Assembly (NCBI GenBank): GCA_031269875.1
Contig: JAISYM010000137.1
Coordinates: 1 to 51,637 of the forward strand
DNA length: 51,637 nt
Direction: 5' to 3'
Source of the DNA: Synergistaceae bacterium
GTDB lineage: Bacteria > Synergistota > Synergistia > Synergistales > Synergistaceae
Made by a program: the position numbers and the translations under genes. Shown here piece after piece: positions 43,453 to 51,637 of the stretch (position 1 is the stretch's first letter; the number at the start of each line of letters is the position of its first letter). The notes beneath the pieces were generated by a model. The model saw nothing but the letters and a program-made list of their open reading frames with translations. It had not been told where the DNA came from and ran no database searches.

Positions 43453-44715
43453 ATGGCGGATATCAAATCAAATCAAGCGAGTTCATGTGTGTATATTGCC
43501 AAAAGGGCGCGCCTTTGCGCGTTGTTTGTTTTTTGGTTTTTTGCCGCCGTTTCCGCCTTTTTTGTCTGTGGCGCTGACGCCGCTCCTATCGGCGGAGGGA
43601 AAACGAATCTCTCGGGAGTCAAGGAGGGGTGGGCTTGGCCTGTTATCGTCATTCAACCTCCTGAAGGCTGGGAAAGCCCCGCCGGTGAGTCGGTAAAATA
43701 TGCCCTTCTAGCGGCCGAACGCGAGATTTCATTATCCCGGGGCGCAGTAAAAGGCTACGAGGTGACGTTTATGTTCTCGTCCGTCACGATGCCTTCGGAA
43801 CTTGCGGAGCGGTTGGGTACATGGAGGAACATGAAATCCCTCGCGATTTTAAGCTTCGGCGGCCAAGAGATGGATATCGAGCTGAAACGCCTCTGCGCCA
43901 CCCAAGGCCCGGCCGTTATCTTCGCAGGCGGCGAGAATCTGGCCATAAAAGATCCTGGAAACGGCTTGCCGTTTCCCTACCTCTTCGCGCTGGACTATAC
44001 GTACTTTGCCAGATCGAATGCGTTAGCGGAATTTGCCAGACAGAGAGCCGACGGGAAATCTGTCGCGGTTCTGACGGACAGGCTGTCTGAAAAGCTCGCG
44101 CGCGGGGCGCAGAGGAACGCCGACCTACTGCGGAAAAACGGCGTGGATGCATTTATCTACTATCTTCCCGCTATGACGCAAAACAGGTTCAACGCGCAGA
44201 TCGAGGAGGCCGTGTCCTCGGGGGCGGGCGTGATAACGAGCTGGCTCGACGCCATCTCTGTACTCTCCGTGTGGCGGACTCTCTACTTGGGCAGCAGCGA
44301 AGTCACGGTCTGTTTCTCGGGTGAAAAACACAACATTCTTCTGGACGCGAACGGGCTCGTCCTGGTCGATAAGGACGATGTCCTAAACAACAGTGAGGAT
44401 GGAAAGCGCGTCGTCGTCACCAAAACTCTGGATTTTTTCGGCGTATCGCCGCGCGATCCCGTTTTGGCTGCGAAGGCTTACGCCTTGGGCAAGTGGGCGG
44501 TAAAGGGGTTCATAAACTCCGATGGGACCGGTGCGCTGTCTGTCGCGAGCGCTCTTTCAAGGGCGGACGGCATACCGCTTATGGATGAAACGCTGTCGGT
44601 CGATCCCGGAACCCACAGGCCAAAATCGCGAAAATTCGGCGTTTCAGAGGTGAGGGGAAGGACTTACAAACTTATCGCGAGCGTGGACGTTTATTCTTCG
44701 GAAGTTGTCGAATGA
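43453..44715 (+). CDS. Exported protein resembling type 1 periplasmic binding proteins
   Basis: 420 residues. A basic N-terminus is followed by a hydrophobic stretch (about 20-42, ARLCALFVFWFFAAVSAFF) and ADAAP, suggesting a signal peptide or anchor. The body has alternating alpha/beta character: YEVTFMFSSVTMPSELAERL, AILSFGGQEMDIELKRLC, PAVIFAGGENLAI, and DGKSVAVLTDRLSEKLARGAQRNADLLRKNGVDAF. This is the order seen in Leu/Ile/Val-type substrate-binding proteins. No transporter permease is adjacent. The ATG at 43453 is chosen for the GGGGGGCGG ahead of it. It is 34 bases upstream of the DRTGG gene and may share its transcript, so it could be a receptor for that module. The ligand is unknown. 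Confidence 0.6.
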   Translation: MADIKSNQASSCVYIAKRARLCALFVFWFFAAVSAFFVCGADAAPIGGGKTNLSGVKEGWAWPVIVIQPPEGWESPAGESVKYALLAAEREISLSRGAVKGYEVTFMFSSVTMPSELAERLGTWRNMKSLAILSFGGQEMDIELKRLCATQGPAVIFAGGENLAIKDPGNGLPFPYLFALDYTYFARSNALAEFARQRADGKSVAVLTDRLSEKLARGAQRNADLLRKNGVDAFIYYLPAMTQNRFNAQIEEAVSSGAGVITSWLDAISVLSVWRTLYLGSSEVTVCFSGEKHNILLDANGLVLVDKDDVLNNSEDGKRVVVTKTLDFFGVSPRDPVLAAKAYALGKWAVKGFINSDGTGALSVASALSRADGIPLMDETLSVDPGTHRPKSRKFGVSEVRGRTYKLIASVDVYSSEVVE

Positions 44716-44749
44716 CATACAAGTATTTTATTTTTAGGAGGCGGGATAA

Positions 44750-45115
44750 TTGACCCTCGGCGACATTGCGGCTGTTTTGGACGCTAAATCCCTCTGCTGC
44801 GAGGAACTGCTCGGATCGCTCGAAATAGACGGCGCGTTCGCGAGCGACCTTATGAGCGACGTGCTCGCGTTCTGCGCGCCCGGAGCTTTTTTGATTACAG
44901 GACTCACAAATATTCAGATAGTCCGAACGGCGCAGATGCTGGATATTCCGGCTGTGCTGTTCGTTCGCGGTAAATGTCCCCTCGAGGAGACAATTGGTTT
45001 GGCGAAGGAAGCCGGCATACCGCTTATTATGTCGAGCCACAACATGTTCCACACATGTGGGTTACTTTATGCTATGGGGGTAAAACCGACGTCCGCAAAC
45101 TCGACTCCGGTGTAA
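44750..45115 (+). CDS. DRTGG-domain protein 1 of the hydrogenase-like module
   Basis: 121 residues forming one DRTGG-type domain: TLGDIAAVLDAKSLC, FCAPGAFLITGLTNIQIVRTAQML, IPAVLFVRGKCPLEETIGLAKEAGIPLIMSSHNMF. DRTGG domains occur in CBS proteins and phosphotransacetylases and are thought to bind a small ligand, possibly a nucleotide. The protein has an unusually high number of cysteines (LCCEE, FCAPG, KCPLE, HTCGL), which could matter in a redox module. It starts with TTG behind AGGAGG. The HATPase gene starts 4 bases after its stop. Confidence 0.85.
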   Translation: MTLGDIAAVLDAKSLCCEELLGSLEIDGAFASDLMSDVLAFCAPGAFLITGLTNIQIVRTAQMLDIPAVLFVRGKCPLEETIGLAKEAGIPLIMSSHNMFHTCGLLYAMGVKPTSANSTPV

Positions 45116-45119
45116 AGAG

Positions 45120-45545
45120 ATGGCGGACCCCATCCATTTGGAGTATGAAATTGCCGCCGACGACTACATGGCGGCCGGAGCGGCCTCTAACAGCATAAAA
45201 GAAGCTCTTAAGATGCTTGGCGTTCCAACCGCGATTTCAAGAAGGGCCGCTATTATAACCTACGAGGCGGAAATGAACCTGGTCATTCACGGCGGCGGGG
45301 GAAAGATCGTGGCGAATATCGACGAGAGCTCGGTTGAGCTTATGACGATTGATCAGGGACCCGGAATACCCGATGTGGAGAAGGCGGTTCAGGAAGGTTT
45401 TACCACGGCTGGGGATCGCGCGCGCGAGATGGGTTTCGGGGCGGGTATGGGGCTTCCGAATATAAAGCGTAACGCAGACGTCTTCGAGATATTCACGGAG
45501 GTCGGCGCTGGAACTACTCTCAGGACGGTGATTAATCTCCCATAA
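45120..45545 (+). CDS. Anti-sigma-factor-type ATPase (RsbT/RsbW-like HATPase)
   Basis: 141 residues with a complete GHKL ATP-binding fold. AIITYEAEMNLVIHGGGG is the N box, DQGPGIPDVEKAVQEGFTTAG the G1 box, and GFGAGMGLPNIKRNADVFEI the G2 box. Such small kinases phosphorylate anti-anti-sigma factors or switch partner proteins. No sigma factor or STAS partner lies nearby, so the target may be the hydrogenase-like protein or the DRTGG proteins. It lies between the first DRTGG gene and the hydrogenase-like gene with 4- and 16-base gaps. Confidence 0.92.
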   Translation: MADPIHLEYEIAADDYMAAGAASNSIKEALKMLGVPTAISRRAAIITYEAEMNLVIHGGGGKIVANIDESSVELMTIDQGPGIPDVEKAVQEGFTTAGDRAREMGFGAGMGLPNIKRNADVFEIFTEVGAGTTLRTVINLP

Positions 45546-45561
45546 AGGAGTTGAGTCAGGC

Positions 45562-46911
45562 TTGGCGCACAGCATCAGAATTTCATATTCGGCCTGTCAT
45601 GGCTGCGTCAACTGCATAAAATCATGCCCGACGGAAGCTATCCGCGTTATCGCGGGTTCAATTACAATTATCAGGGATTTATGCGTCGACTGCGGCGAAT
45701 GTCTGAGGGCGTGCGAGAGAAAAGCCCTTGGCCTCGACGATGACGATTGGGATATCATCCGAGCTCATGGTGAGGTCGACGCTATGCCGGATCCGACGTT
45801 CTTCGCTCAGTTCGGGTCTTACTGGTATCCCGATCTGGCGCAGGAAGAACTCTCGGGAAACGGCATAAACCTGTTGGTCGATGATCTCGATGACGCGTTC
45901 GACCTGAGCGCTTACTCGACCGCCAAGATGATCGAGGGCCTGTCGAAGGATCAGCTCCCGCTGATATCCGTCTATTGCCCTGCCGTAGTGAGGCTGATAC
46001 AGCTTGAGTTCCCGGAGCTTTTGAGCAGGCTCATACTCGTTAAAAACCCGATTGAAATAGCGGCGGAGATGTGGCGGAGGAGGACAAAATCCTTCGCTCC
46101 TTTGACGCTGATCTCCCCGTGCCCGGCAAAGATAACGATGGTGCGCGACCCGGTCGGAAACCAGCCGTCGTCGATACATCACGTCGTCTCGATAAGGAAG
46201 GTCGTCCACACGCTTATGGCCTCCGGCGTCAAGGTATCTTCGGATAACCCTCGGTCAGAATCGAAGGGCAAGCGCTTTGCCGAATGGGCAAGGAGAGGCG
46301 GGGAGTCGAAGCATGTCCTGAAGTTTTCTAAAAGAGAGTTGAGCATTATCGCCGTCTCCGGCCTCAGAAACACGATGGACCTGCTCGAACAGCTGGAGCT
46401 TGGACGTCTGCGCGGCGTCGATTTTGTGGAGTGCCGGACATGCGATATCGGGTGTTTTGGCGGGATCGCGTGTTCGGAATCGCGCTTTCTGTCACATATG
46501 AAGCACAGGAATATTCAGACGGATTGGATTCTTTCGCCGGAGCGCGAGGAACAGCTTGCGCCTTTGTTTCAAAATGAAAAGTTATGGAAGATTAGCGAAC
46601 CGATCCCCTCCAGACAGCGGCTCCCGCTTTCGAGCGACCTATCCGAGGCCATGAGCCGTCTGAAGCAGATGAAGGCGGTATTCGCGGAACTGCCTCACAT
46701 CGACTGCGGCGCGTGCGGCAGACCGTCGTGCAAGGCGATGGCCGAGGACGTGGCCAGAGAACAGGGTGAAATAACCGACTGCATATTCAAATTGAGGGAG
46801 GACATCTCGTCGCTGGCCAACCAGATAATATCCCTCGCGGATCTGCCGCCGAACGCGCTTAAACGGATACAGCCCGGAAAAAACATAAAGGTAAATCCGC
46901 AAAGGGGGTGA
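45562..46911 (+). CDS. [FeFe]-hydrogenase-like protein, probably sensory, with ferredoxin and extra 4Fe-4S domains
   Basis: 449 residues. Two ferredoxin clusters open the chain (C12, C15, C18, C22 and C41, C44, C47, C51). H-cluster loops follow: VYCPAVVRLI (C139), SPCPAKI (C187, K190) and ECRTCDIGCFGG (C294, C298). The four cluster cysteines are kept. The proton-relay cysteine of productive enzymes (TSCCP) is tyrosine here, and the methionine of the ExMxC loop is arginine (ECRTC), so fast catalysis is unlikely. The C-terminal CGACGRPSCKAMAEDVAREQGEITDC is an additional 4Fe-4S site of PF04060 type. These features and the HATPase, DRTGG and PHP neighbours agree with a hydrogen- or redox-sensing protein of the group C/D kind. 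It starts with TTG at 45562. Confidence 0.85.
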   Translation: MAHSIRISYSACHGCVNCIKSCPTEAIRVIAGSITIIRDLCVDCGECLRACERKALGLDDDDWDIIRAHGEVDAMPDPTFFAQFGSYWYPDLAQEELSGNGINLLVDDLDDAFDLSAYSTAKMIEGLSKDQLPLISVYCPAVVRLIQLEFPELLSRLILVKNPIEIAAEMWRRRTKSFAPLTLISPCPAKITMVRDPVGNQPSSIHHVVSIRKVVHTLMASGVKVSSDNPRSESKGKRFAEWARRGGESKHVLKFSKRELSIIAVSGLRNTMDLLEQLELGRLRGVDFVECRTCDIGCFGGIACSESRFLSHMKHRNIQTDWILSPEREEQLAPLFQNEKLWKISEPIPSRQRLPLSSDLSEAMSRLKQMKAVFAELPHIDCGACGRPSCKAMAEDVAREQGEITDCIFKLREDISSLANQIISLADLPPNALKRIQPGKNIKVNPQRG

Positions 46912-46915
46912 CGCT

Positions 46916-47260
46916 TTGGCGTCTGTACGGATAGATGATCTATGCGCCGAAATAGAGGCTGAAGTATACGTCCAGGGGGATATGTCCCGCGAGGTCGCGA
47001 GAGCGGCGGTTGGGGATCTCCTGAGCTTTGTGATGGGAAGCGGTGCTGAAGGCGCGGCGTGGATTACCGTTCAAACTCATCTGAACGTCGCCGCTGTCGC
47101 GGTTCTGAAGGATATCCCGATAATAATAATAGCCTCCGGCCGCGTACCGGCTAATGATCTGACTGAACGATGCCGGGTCGAGGGTATATCTCTCGTGGGA
47201 GCGAAGTCCTCTATTTTCGATATCTGTGTGAAACTCGGCCGGCTGGGGTTGAGAGGCTAG
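46916..47260 (+). CDS. DRTGG-domain protein 2 of the hydrogenase-like module
   Basis: 114 residues with a second DRTGG-type domain: RIDDLCAEIEAEVYVQGD, the VGDLLSFVMGSGAEGAAWITVQTHLNVAAVAVL core, then DIPIIIIASGRVPANDLTERCRVEGISLVGAKSSIFDICVKL. It shares the layout of the first DRTGG gene but is only distantly similar, so this is not a fresh duplication. It starts with TTG at 46916, 4 bases after the hydrogenase-like gene, and its TAG overlaps the PHP start (TAGTG). It presumably reads the same ligand or forms a heteromer with the first. Confidence 0.85.
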   Translation: MASVRIDDLCAEIEAEVYVQGDMSREVARAAVGDLLSFVMGSGAEGAAWITVQTHLNVAAVAVLKDIPIIIIASGRVPANDLTERCRVEGISLVGAKSSIFDICVKLGRLGLRG

Positions 47261-48018
47261 TGCTGAATCCTTATTGGGTCGACCTTCACGTGCATACGGC
47301 GCTTTCTCCCTGCGGCGAACTCGAAATGGGGGCGCCGGAGATAGTGGACGCATCTCGGAGGGCCGGGATCGATATAATCGCGATATCCGACCACAACATC
47401 ATCGACAACTTTCCGGCCGTTTCTGAGCGTGCGGAGGGCAGCCCGGTCGTCCTGCCCGGAATAGAAGTGCAGACTGCCGAAGACATACACGTTCTGGCGA
47501 TTTTTCGGGATTTTTCGCTTGCCGAGTCATTTCAGGCGTGGCTATGGAAAATATGGGCAAAGATGCCGCCGACCATGAACGACCCGGATATTTTCGGCGA
47601 CCAGGTAGTGATAGACAAGGATGACGGCATTGTCCGCATGGAGGAGGTGCTGCTCGTTCAGGGCGCGGGCTACGATGTGGACACCGTCGTGCGGCGGATA
47701 AGGGCATCTGGCGGGCTTGCGATACTGGCTCACGTCGACAGACCGTCCTTTTCTTATCCGTCGGTTTTGGGGCCCTTCCCATCCGATTACCCGGCGGACG
47801 CGTTCGAGCTCTCTTGGCGCCTCGATTCCACGGAGGCCGCGAAGTGGCGCGAACGTTACGCCGCAAGGACTTTCATAAGGTCATCTGATTCACACATGCT
47901 CGAATCCATTGCGAGGAAGCATTGCACGAAGATGTATCTGGAAGCCCCGACATTTGACGAGATCAATCTGGCGCTTCAAGGACACGGCGGCAGACGGGTT
48001 TCTTGGCCGTGGGGCTGA
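47260..48018 (+). CDS. PHP-domain phosphoesterase of the hydrogenase-like module
   Basis: 252 residues. The four PHP metal motifs are present: VDLHVHTALSPCGELE, AISDHNIIDNFPAV, GIEVQTAEDIHVLAIF, and AHVDRPSF with SSDSHMLESI near the end. The fold hydrolyses phosphoester or phosphate bonds, for example nucleotide or cyclic dinucleotide substrates. It starts with GTG 47260, sharing a base with the previous stop. Its constant place beside DRTGG, HATPase and hydrogenase-like genes suggests that it makes or removes the signal molecule that DRTGG binds, which is inference. A much longer frame upstream is read-through. Confidence 0.88.
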   Translation: MLNPYWVDLHVHTALSPCGELEMGAPEIVDASRRAGIDIIAISDHNIIDNFPAVSERAEGSPVVLPGIEVQTAEDIHVLAIFRDFSLAESFQAWLWKIWAKMPPTMNDPDIFGDQVVIDKDDGIVRMEEVLLVQGAGYDVDTVVRRIRASGGLAILAHVDRPSFSYPSVLGPFPSDYPADAFELSWRLDSTEAAKWRERYAARTFIRSSDSHMLESIARKHCTKMYLEAPTFDEINLALQGHGGRRVSWPWG

Positions 48019-48046
48019 AATTGAGCCCGGATCGGATCTGACGCGG

Positions 48047-49399
48047 ATGGCCAAAAAAAGTGCCGCGAGATATCTCTGCGCGGAGTGCGGTTACATGAGT
48101 CTCACGCTTGTCGGGAGGTGTCCCGGCTGCGGCGCGTGGGGGACTCTGTCCCCGGAGGCTCCTGCCGTAATGAGCGGCGCGGCTGGTTGGTACGCTAAAG
48201 CCGAACCGATAGCGAGCCTCGACATAGTTCCCGAAGAGCGCATATCTTCAGGCATAGCGGAACTTGACAGGGTTTTGGGGGGCGGGTGGATCAAGGGCGG
48301 CGCCGTGCTCTTGGGCGGAGAGCCTGGAGTCGGGAAGTCGACGCTCCTCCTTCAGGCATGCGCGTTTATAGCGCAGAGCGGACGCCGCGTGCTCTATATC
48401 TCTGGCGAGGAATCGGCGGGACAGCTCGCGTTGCGAGCCAGACGCCTCGGTATTTCCGAGAAAAACGTGGACCTGCTCTGTAATTCGGATCTGCTGCCTA
48501 TGCTGGAGGCGGCGTCCGGCTATGATTTCCTCGTGGTGGACTCCGTTCAGGCTTTCAGGATAGACGGCGAGAGCGGATGGGCCGGCTCGCCCAGCCAGGT
48601 GCGCAACGTAGCGTCACACGCCGCCATGACGGCTAAGGCGCTCTCGATACCGATGGTGATGGTCGGGCATATCACAAAACAGGGCGCTATAGCGGGGCCC
48701 AAGATATTAGAGCACATGGTAGACGTAGTGCTGCTCTTTTCCGGGGAGAGGAACTCGTCGCACAGGCTTCTCCGCGCCGAAAAGAACCGGTATGGCGCGA
48801 CGGACGAGCTGGGCATATTCGAGATGTCCGAAAAAGGGCTCGTCCCCGTTATAGACCCGAGCAGGATGTATTGGGGCACGGGCGGTTCGAGCGATACGCC
48901 GGGTGTGGCGGCTGGAGTGTCGCTCGAGGGTTCGCGCCCTCTTATCGCGGAAATACAGGCGCTCTCCTGCGCGACGCCCTTTCCTTATCCGAAACGGACG
49001 GCGAGGGGAATCGAGGTGAACAGACTGCAGCTTTTGCTTGCGGTTCTGGAGCGGAGATGTGGTATATTTTCAAGGAACAGCGACGTGTACGTTAATGTTG
49101 CCGGAGGCCTCTCCCTTCAGGATCCGGCCGCTGATCTGTCAATTTGCGCGGCGCTTGCCTCATCGTTTCGGGATCTCCCTATCCCGATAGGCGTCTGCTT
49201 TATCGGAGAGGTGGGGCTTGCCGGTGAGATTCGTCCGACGACGAAGTCCAACCTGCGCCTGAGGGAGGCCGCGAGGCTTGGTTTCAAGGCCGCCGTTACA
49301 AGCGCGCGTGACCCCGCGGAGCGGCCGGAAGGGCAGAGCGGCTTCGAAATAATCAAGGTGGGGAGTGTTTCCGCGATGTTGGAGAGGTTTTTAAAATGA
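48047..49399 (+). CDS. radA: RadA (Sms), DNA repair/recombination helicase
   Basis: 450 residues, normal RadA length. A C4 zinc finger (CAECGYMSLTLVGRCPGC) is followed by a RecA-like domain with Walker A GGEPGVGKSTLLLQ, Walker B FLVVDSVQ and the RadA motif EKNRYGATDELG. The motif has tyrosine where most have phenylalanine (KNRFG). The C-terminal Lon-protease-like domain (DVYVNVAGGLSLQDPAADLSICAAL, then IGEVGLAGEIRPT) lacks a catalytic function in RadA. ATG 48047 is chosen over upstream frames inside the PHP gene. It promotes branch migration of recombination intermediates; an AddAB-type enzyme is also encoded in this window. Confidence 0.95.
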   Translation: MAKKSAARYLCAECGYMSLTLVGRCPGCGAWGTLSPEAPAVMSGAAGWYAKAEPIASLDIVPEERISSGIAELDRVLGGGWIKGGAVLLGGEPGVGKSTLLLQACAFIAQSGRRVLYISGEESAGQLALRARRLGISEKNVDLLCNSDLLPMLEAASGYDFLVVDSVQAFRIDGESGWAGSPSQVRNVASHAAMTAKALSIPMVMVGHITKQGAIAGPKILEHMVDVVLLFSGERNSSHRLLRAEKNRYGATDELGIFEMSEKGLVPVIDPSRMYWGTGGSSDTPGVAAGVSLEGSRPLIAEIQALSCATPFPYPKRTARGIEVNRLQLLLAVLERRCGIFSRNSDVYVNVAGGLSLQDPAADLSICAALASSFRDLPIPIGVCFIGEVGLAGEIRPTTKSNLRLREAARLGFKAAVTSARDPAERPEGQSGFEIIKVGSVSAMLERFLK

Positions 49400-50805
49400 A
49401 AATATTCCGGCCGTTTGCCTTCAAACTGAAAAACCAGCGTCACGCGGCGCGCGTTTTCTTTATTGCTCTGGCTATGCTCTGTTTTTTGTTTACGGCGCTT
49501 TTGTGCGGACTGGCGCAAGGAGCGTCTTTTGACCAAAAGCCCACGGTTTCCGGCGACGCCGCCTTGGAAGCCCACGGCACAAAGTTCTTTATAGCCGATA
49601 TCAACGGCGTGGTGGGCGTCCCGCTGGAGGAGCACGTGCGTAACGTCTTTTCAGCCATCGGCGGCGGGCAGGACTCGGTACTGATATTCAAGATGAACAC
49701 GCCCGGCGGACTGGTGGACTCGATGTCCGAAATTATAAGCGCGATAGCTGAGGCCGACTATCCCGTTGTGGTCTGGGTGGCGCCGTCCGGGGCGAGAGCC
49801 GCGTCGGCCGGCGCGTTTATAGTTCAGGCCGCGCACATCGCCGTCATGGCGCCCGGAACGAACATCGGAGCGGCGCATCCCGTGACGGGCGGCGGCGACA
49901 TCGAGGAAGGCGACATGCGAAAGAAGGTCACAAACGATCTGACGGCCAAGATGCGTTCTTTCGCGCAGGAGCGGGGGAGAAACGCCGAGGCGGCGGAGTC
50001 CATGGTGACTGAGAGCGCGTCGTTTACGGCCAGGGAAGCGCTCGAGAAGGGTATTATCGACTTTATAGCCGCCGACCAGGACGAACTGTTTCGGCAGATT
50101 GACGGACAGGTTGTGGAAATCAAGGGCCGCCATCACATCATATCGGCCGAAAACAAAGATGTGACTCGCATAGAGATGACTTTACGCCTCAAGGCGCTCG
50201 AACTATTTTCGCGGCCCGACATAGCCTATATGGCGCTTTTGGCCGGTGTTTTTTTGATTATCCTGGAGGCGAGGTCGCCAGGCGGCTTCGTGATGGGCGC
50301 TGCCGGCGGTATGCTGCTGCTGATGGCATCTTACGGTCTGCGCGTTCTTCCTGTCAACTTCGCTGGTATTGCTCTCCTGTTGGGCGGGATATTGATAATA
50401 AGCCTCGACATCGTATTTGGAGGGATAGGGATCATCGCGGCCGTGGGGATTGCGGCCATGCTTGCCGGGGGGCTTATGCTGTTTGACGCGCCGGGCGCGG
50501 AACTCCTGAATCTCTCGATAGGGTTCGTGGTCGGTGTCACGCTGGTAATCGCCGCCGTATTTCTGTTGATTATCAGGCTGATAGTAAAAGCGCTTCGCAA
50601 AAAACCCGCCTCGGGCCTGGATGTTTTGATTGGGGAGAGGTTTAAAATAAGCGGAAAGACGGAGCAAAACTTCATGGCCTTCGTTCACGGCGAATACTGG
50701 AGGGTGCTTCCCCTGGATCCGCAGGCCGAGCTTATGATCGGTGACGAGGTGGAGGTCGTGTTGGTGGAATCTCTCACGCTGTTCGTAAAGTTAATAAGGC
50801 GTTAA
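49396..50805 (+). CDS. NfeD-family membrane serine protease (long form)
   Basis: 469 residues: a signal-anchor segment (about 20-42), a ClpP-like protease domain with the catalytic serine in [10 protein letters not shown] (S137), and a lysine about 40 residues later in [13 protein letters not shown], the expected Ser/Lys dyad. Four to five membrane segments (about 270-395) follow, and an OB-fold C-terminal domain ([13 protein letters not shown]) faces the cytoplasm. In archaea such proteases cleave the C-terminus of the stomatin partner, and here the slipin gene lies 32 bases downstream. It overlaps radA by 4 bases (ATGA). Confidence 0.93.
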   Translation: MKIFRPFAFKLKNQRHAARVFFIALAMLCFLFTALLCGLAQGASFDQKPTVSGDAALEAHGTKFFIADINGVVGVPLEEHVRNVFSAIGGGQDSVLIFKMNTPGGLVDSMSEIISAIAEADYPVVVWVAPSGARAASAGAFIVQAAHIAVMAPGTNIGAAHPVTGGGDIEEGDMRKKVTNDLTAKMRSFAQERGRNAEAAESMVTESASFTAREALEKGIIDFIAADQDELFRQIDGQVVEIKGRHHIISAENKDVTRIEMTLRLKALELFSRPDIAYMALLAGVFLIILEARSPGGFVMGAAGGMLLLMASYGLRVLPVNFAGIALLLGGILIISLDIVFGGIGIIAAVGIAAMLAGGLMLFDAPGAELLNLSIGFVVGVTLVIAAVFLLIIRLIVKALRKKPASGLDVLIGERFKISGKTEQNFMAFVHGEYWRVLPLDPQAELMIGDEVEVVLVESLTLFVKLIRR

Positions 50806-50837
50806 TATCCAAAAAAATAAAATTAGGAGGTTTTTTT

Positions 50838-51620
50838 ATGGGTGGTCTTTTAGACGGGGTTTTCAGCTTGGGTTCGATTTTTGGCGTAGTTTTTATTCTG
50901 ATTTTCTTCTTTTCATCGGTGTTCAGGATTGTCCCGGAGTATCAGCGCCTGGTCGTCTTCCGTCTCGGGCGGCTCTGGGGCTCGAAGGGACCGGGACTCG
51001 TCGTCGTGATTCCGTGGATAGACAGAACGCTCAAGGTCGATCTTCGTGTAGTGACGCTCGATGTTCCTGTGCAGGAGGTCATTACGAAGGATAACGTCCC
51101 TATCAAAGTTAACGCCGTCATTTACTTCCGCGTACTGGATCCTTCCAAGTCGATGGTTGAGGTGGAGGATTACATAATGGCAACGAGCCAGCTCTCACAG
51201 ACGACGCTCCGATCCGTGATAGGGCGCGCCGAACTGGACGATGTCCTGTCCGCGCGGGACAAGATCAACATGGAGCTGCAACAGATAATCGACGAGAGAA
51301 CTGACCCGTGGGGCATAAAGGTAAGCGCCGTCGAACTCAAGGAGCTTGAACTGCCGGAGGGCATGAAGCGCGCGATGGCGCGTCAGGCGGAAGCGGAGCG
51401 CGAACGCAGAGCCAAGATCATAGCCGCCGAGGGCGAGCTGCAAGCGGCGGAAAAGCTGACCCAGGCGTCCGAGACGATGGAGCGCTCCCCGATGACGCTC
51501 CAGCTGCGCTACCTCCAGACGTTGCGGGAGATATCGGTCGACAAAAACTCTACAACGGTCTTCCCGATACCGATCGACCTCATCAAGCCCTTTATGCAGA
51601 GGAACGAGCAGAAGAGTTAA
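50838..51620 (+). CDS. Slipin/stomatin-family SPFH protein
   Basis: 260 residues. An N-terminal membrane segment (about 12-32) is followed by the SPFH domain: [65 protein letters not shown] and the [23 protein letters not shown] segment follow. A charged coiled coil ([28 protein letters not shown]) and a hydrophobic C-terminal peptide close the chain. Slipins form oligomers on the inner membrane and are partners or substrates of NfeD proteases, encoded just upstream. ATG 50838 follows AGGAGG. The window ends 17 bases after the stop. Confidence 0.95.
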   Translation: MGGLLDGVFSLGSIFGVVFILIFFFSSVFRIVPEYQRLVVFRLGRLWGSKGPGLVVVIPWIDRTLKVDLRVVTLDVPVQEVITKDNVPIKVNAVIYFRVLDPSKSMVEVEDYIMATSQLSQTTLRSVIGRAELDDVLSARDKINMELQQIIDERTDPWGIKVSAVELKELELPEGMKRAMARQAEAERERRAKIIAAEGELQAAEKLTQASETMERSPMTLQLRYLQTLREISVDKNSTTVFPIPIDLIKPFMQRNEQKS

Positions 51621-51637
51621 GGAACCGCTGATTAATG

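Noticed and set aside
1-51637. CRISPR arrays or other regularly spaced long repeats
   Set aside because: No repeated 20-40-base units with spacers were seen; the only regular pattern is the short block before mraZ.

Overview
The window looks like chromosome of a diderm anaerobe, most probably a member of the Synergistota. This is an inference, because no rRNA is present. It rests on a full division and cell wall cluster with an m-DAP-type MurE, an AddAB-like nuclease, an [FeFe] hydrogenase-like protein with DRTGG and anti-sigma-factor-type neighbours, a RapZ-YvcK-WhiA block, and oxaloacetate decarboxylase-type and UPF0210 proteins. GC content is moderately high and GTG/TTG starts are frequent. 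Every supported gene lies on the + strand, tightly packed and often overlapping by 1-25 bases.

Layout. (1) 1-3019: end of a YgjP-like metalloprotein, a MalY/PatB-type C-S lyase, an FAH-fold enzyme and an unknown acidic protein. (2) 3021-9697: a two-gene helicase-nuclease in which both subunits end in a nuclease domain with a four-cysteine iron-sulfur pattern. (3) 9698-9987: an AT-rich gap with a probable IS3 transposase remnant and a candidate promoter. (4) 9988-15177: a PAS-PAS-GGDEF-HD-GYP signalling protein, a TPR/ST7-like protein, a biotin-dependent decarboxylase alpha subunit without its biotin domain, and a zincin-like protein. (5) 15178-32036: upstream control region (candidate MraZ operator) followed by mraZ-rsmH-ftsL-ftsI-murE-murF(degenerate)-mraY-murD-ftsW-murG-murC-murB-ftsQ-ftsA-ftsZ. 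(6) 32041-36673: a small candidate ORF, a radical SAM protein, a SPOR protein and molybdopterin genes moaA, moaC and a MogA fusion. (7) 36686-39568: rapZ-yvcK-whiA. (8) 39594-43251: glycogen debranching enzyme, ACT protein and UPF0210 protein. (9) 43453-48018: exported binding-protein-like gene, then DRTGG / HATPase / [FeFe]-hydrogenase-like / DRTGG / PHP, which looks like a redox- or hydrogen-sensing module. (10) 48047-51620: radA, an NfeD-type membrane protease and a slipin.

The most unusual point is the gene in the murF position. It lacks the usual N-terminal domain, and its nucleotide-binding loop has lost the lysine and threonines, yet the frame is intact and packed between murE and mraY. 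The second is the hydrogenase-like module, whose H-cluster loops retain the cofactor cysteines but have lost the proton-relay cysteine and a conserved methionine. That pattern points to sensing rather than bulk hydrogen turnover. No tRNA, rRNA, CRISPR array or intact mobile element was recognised.
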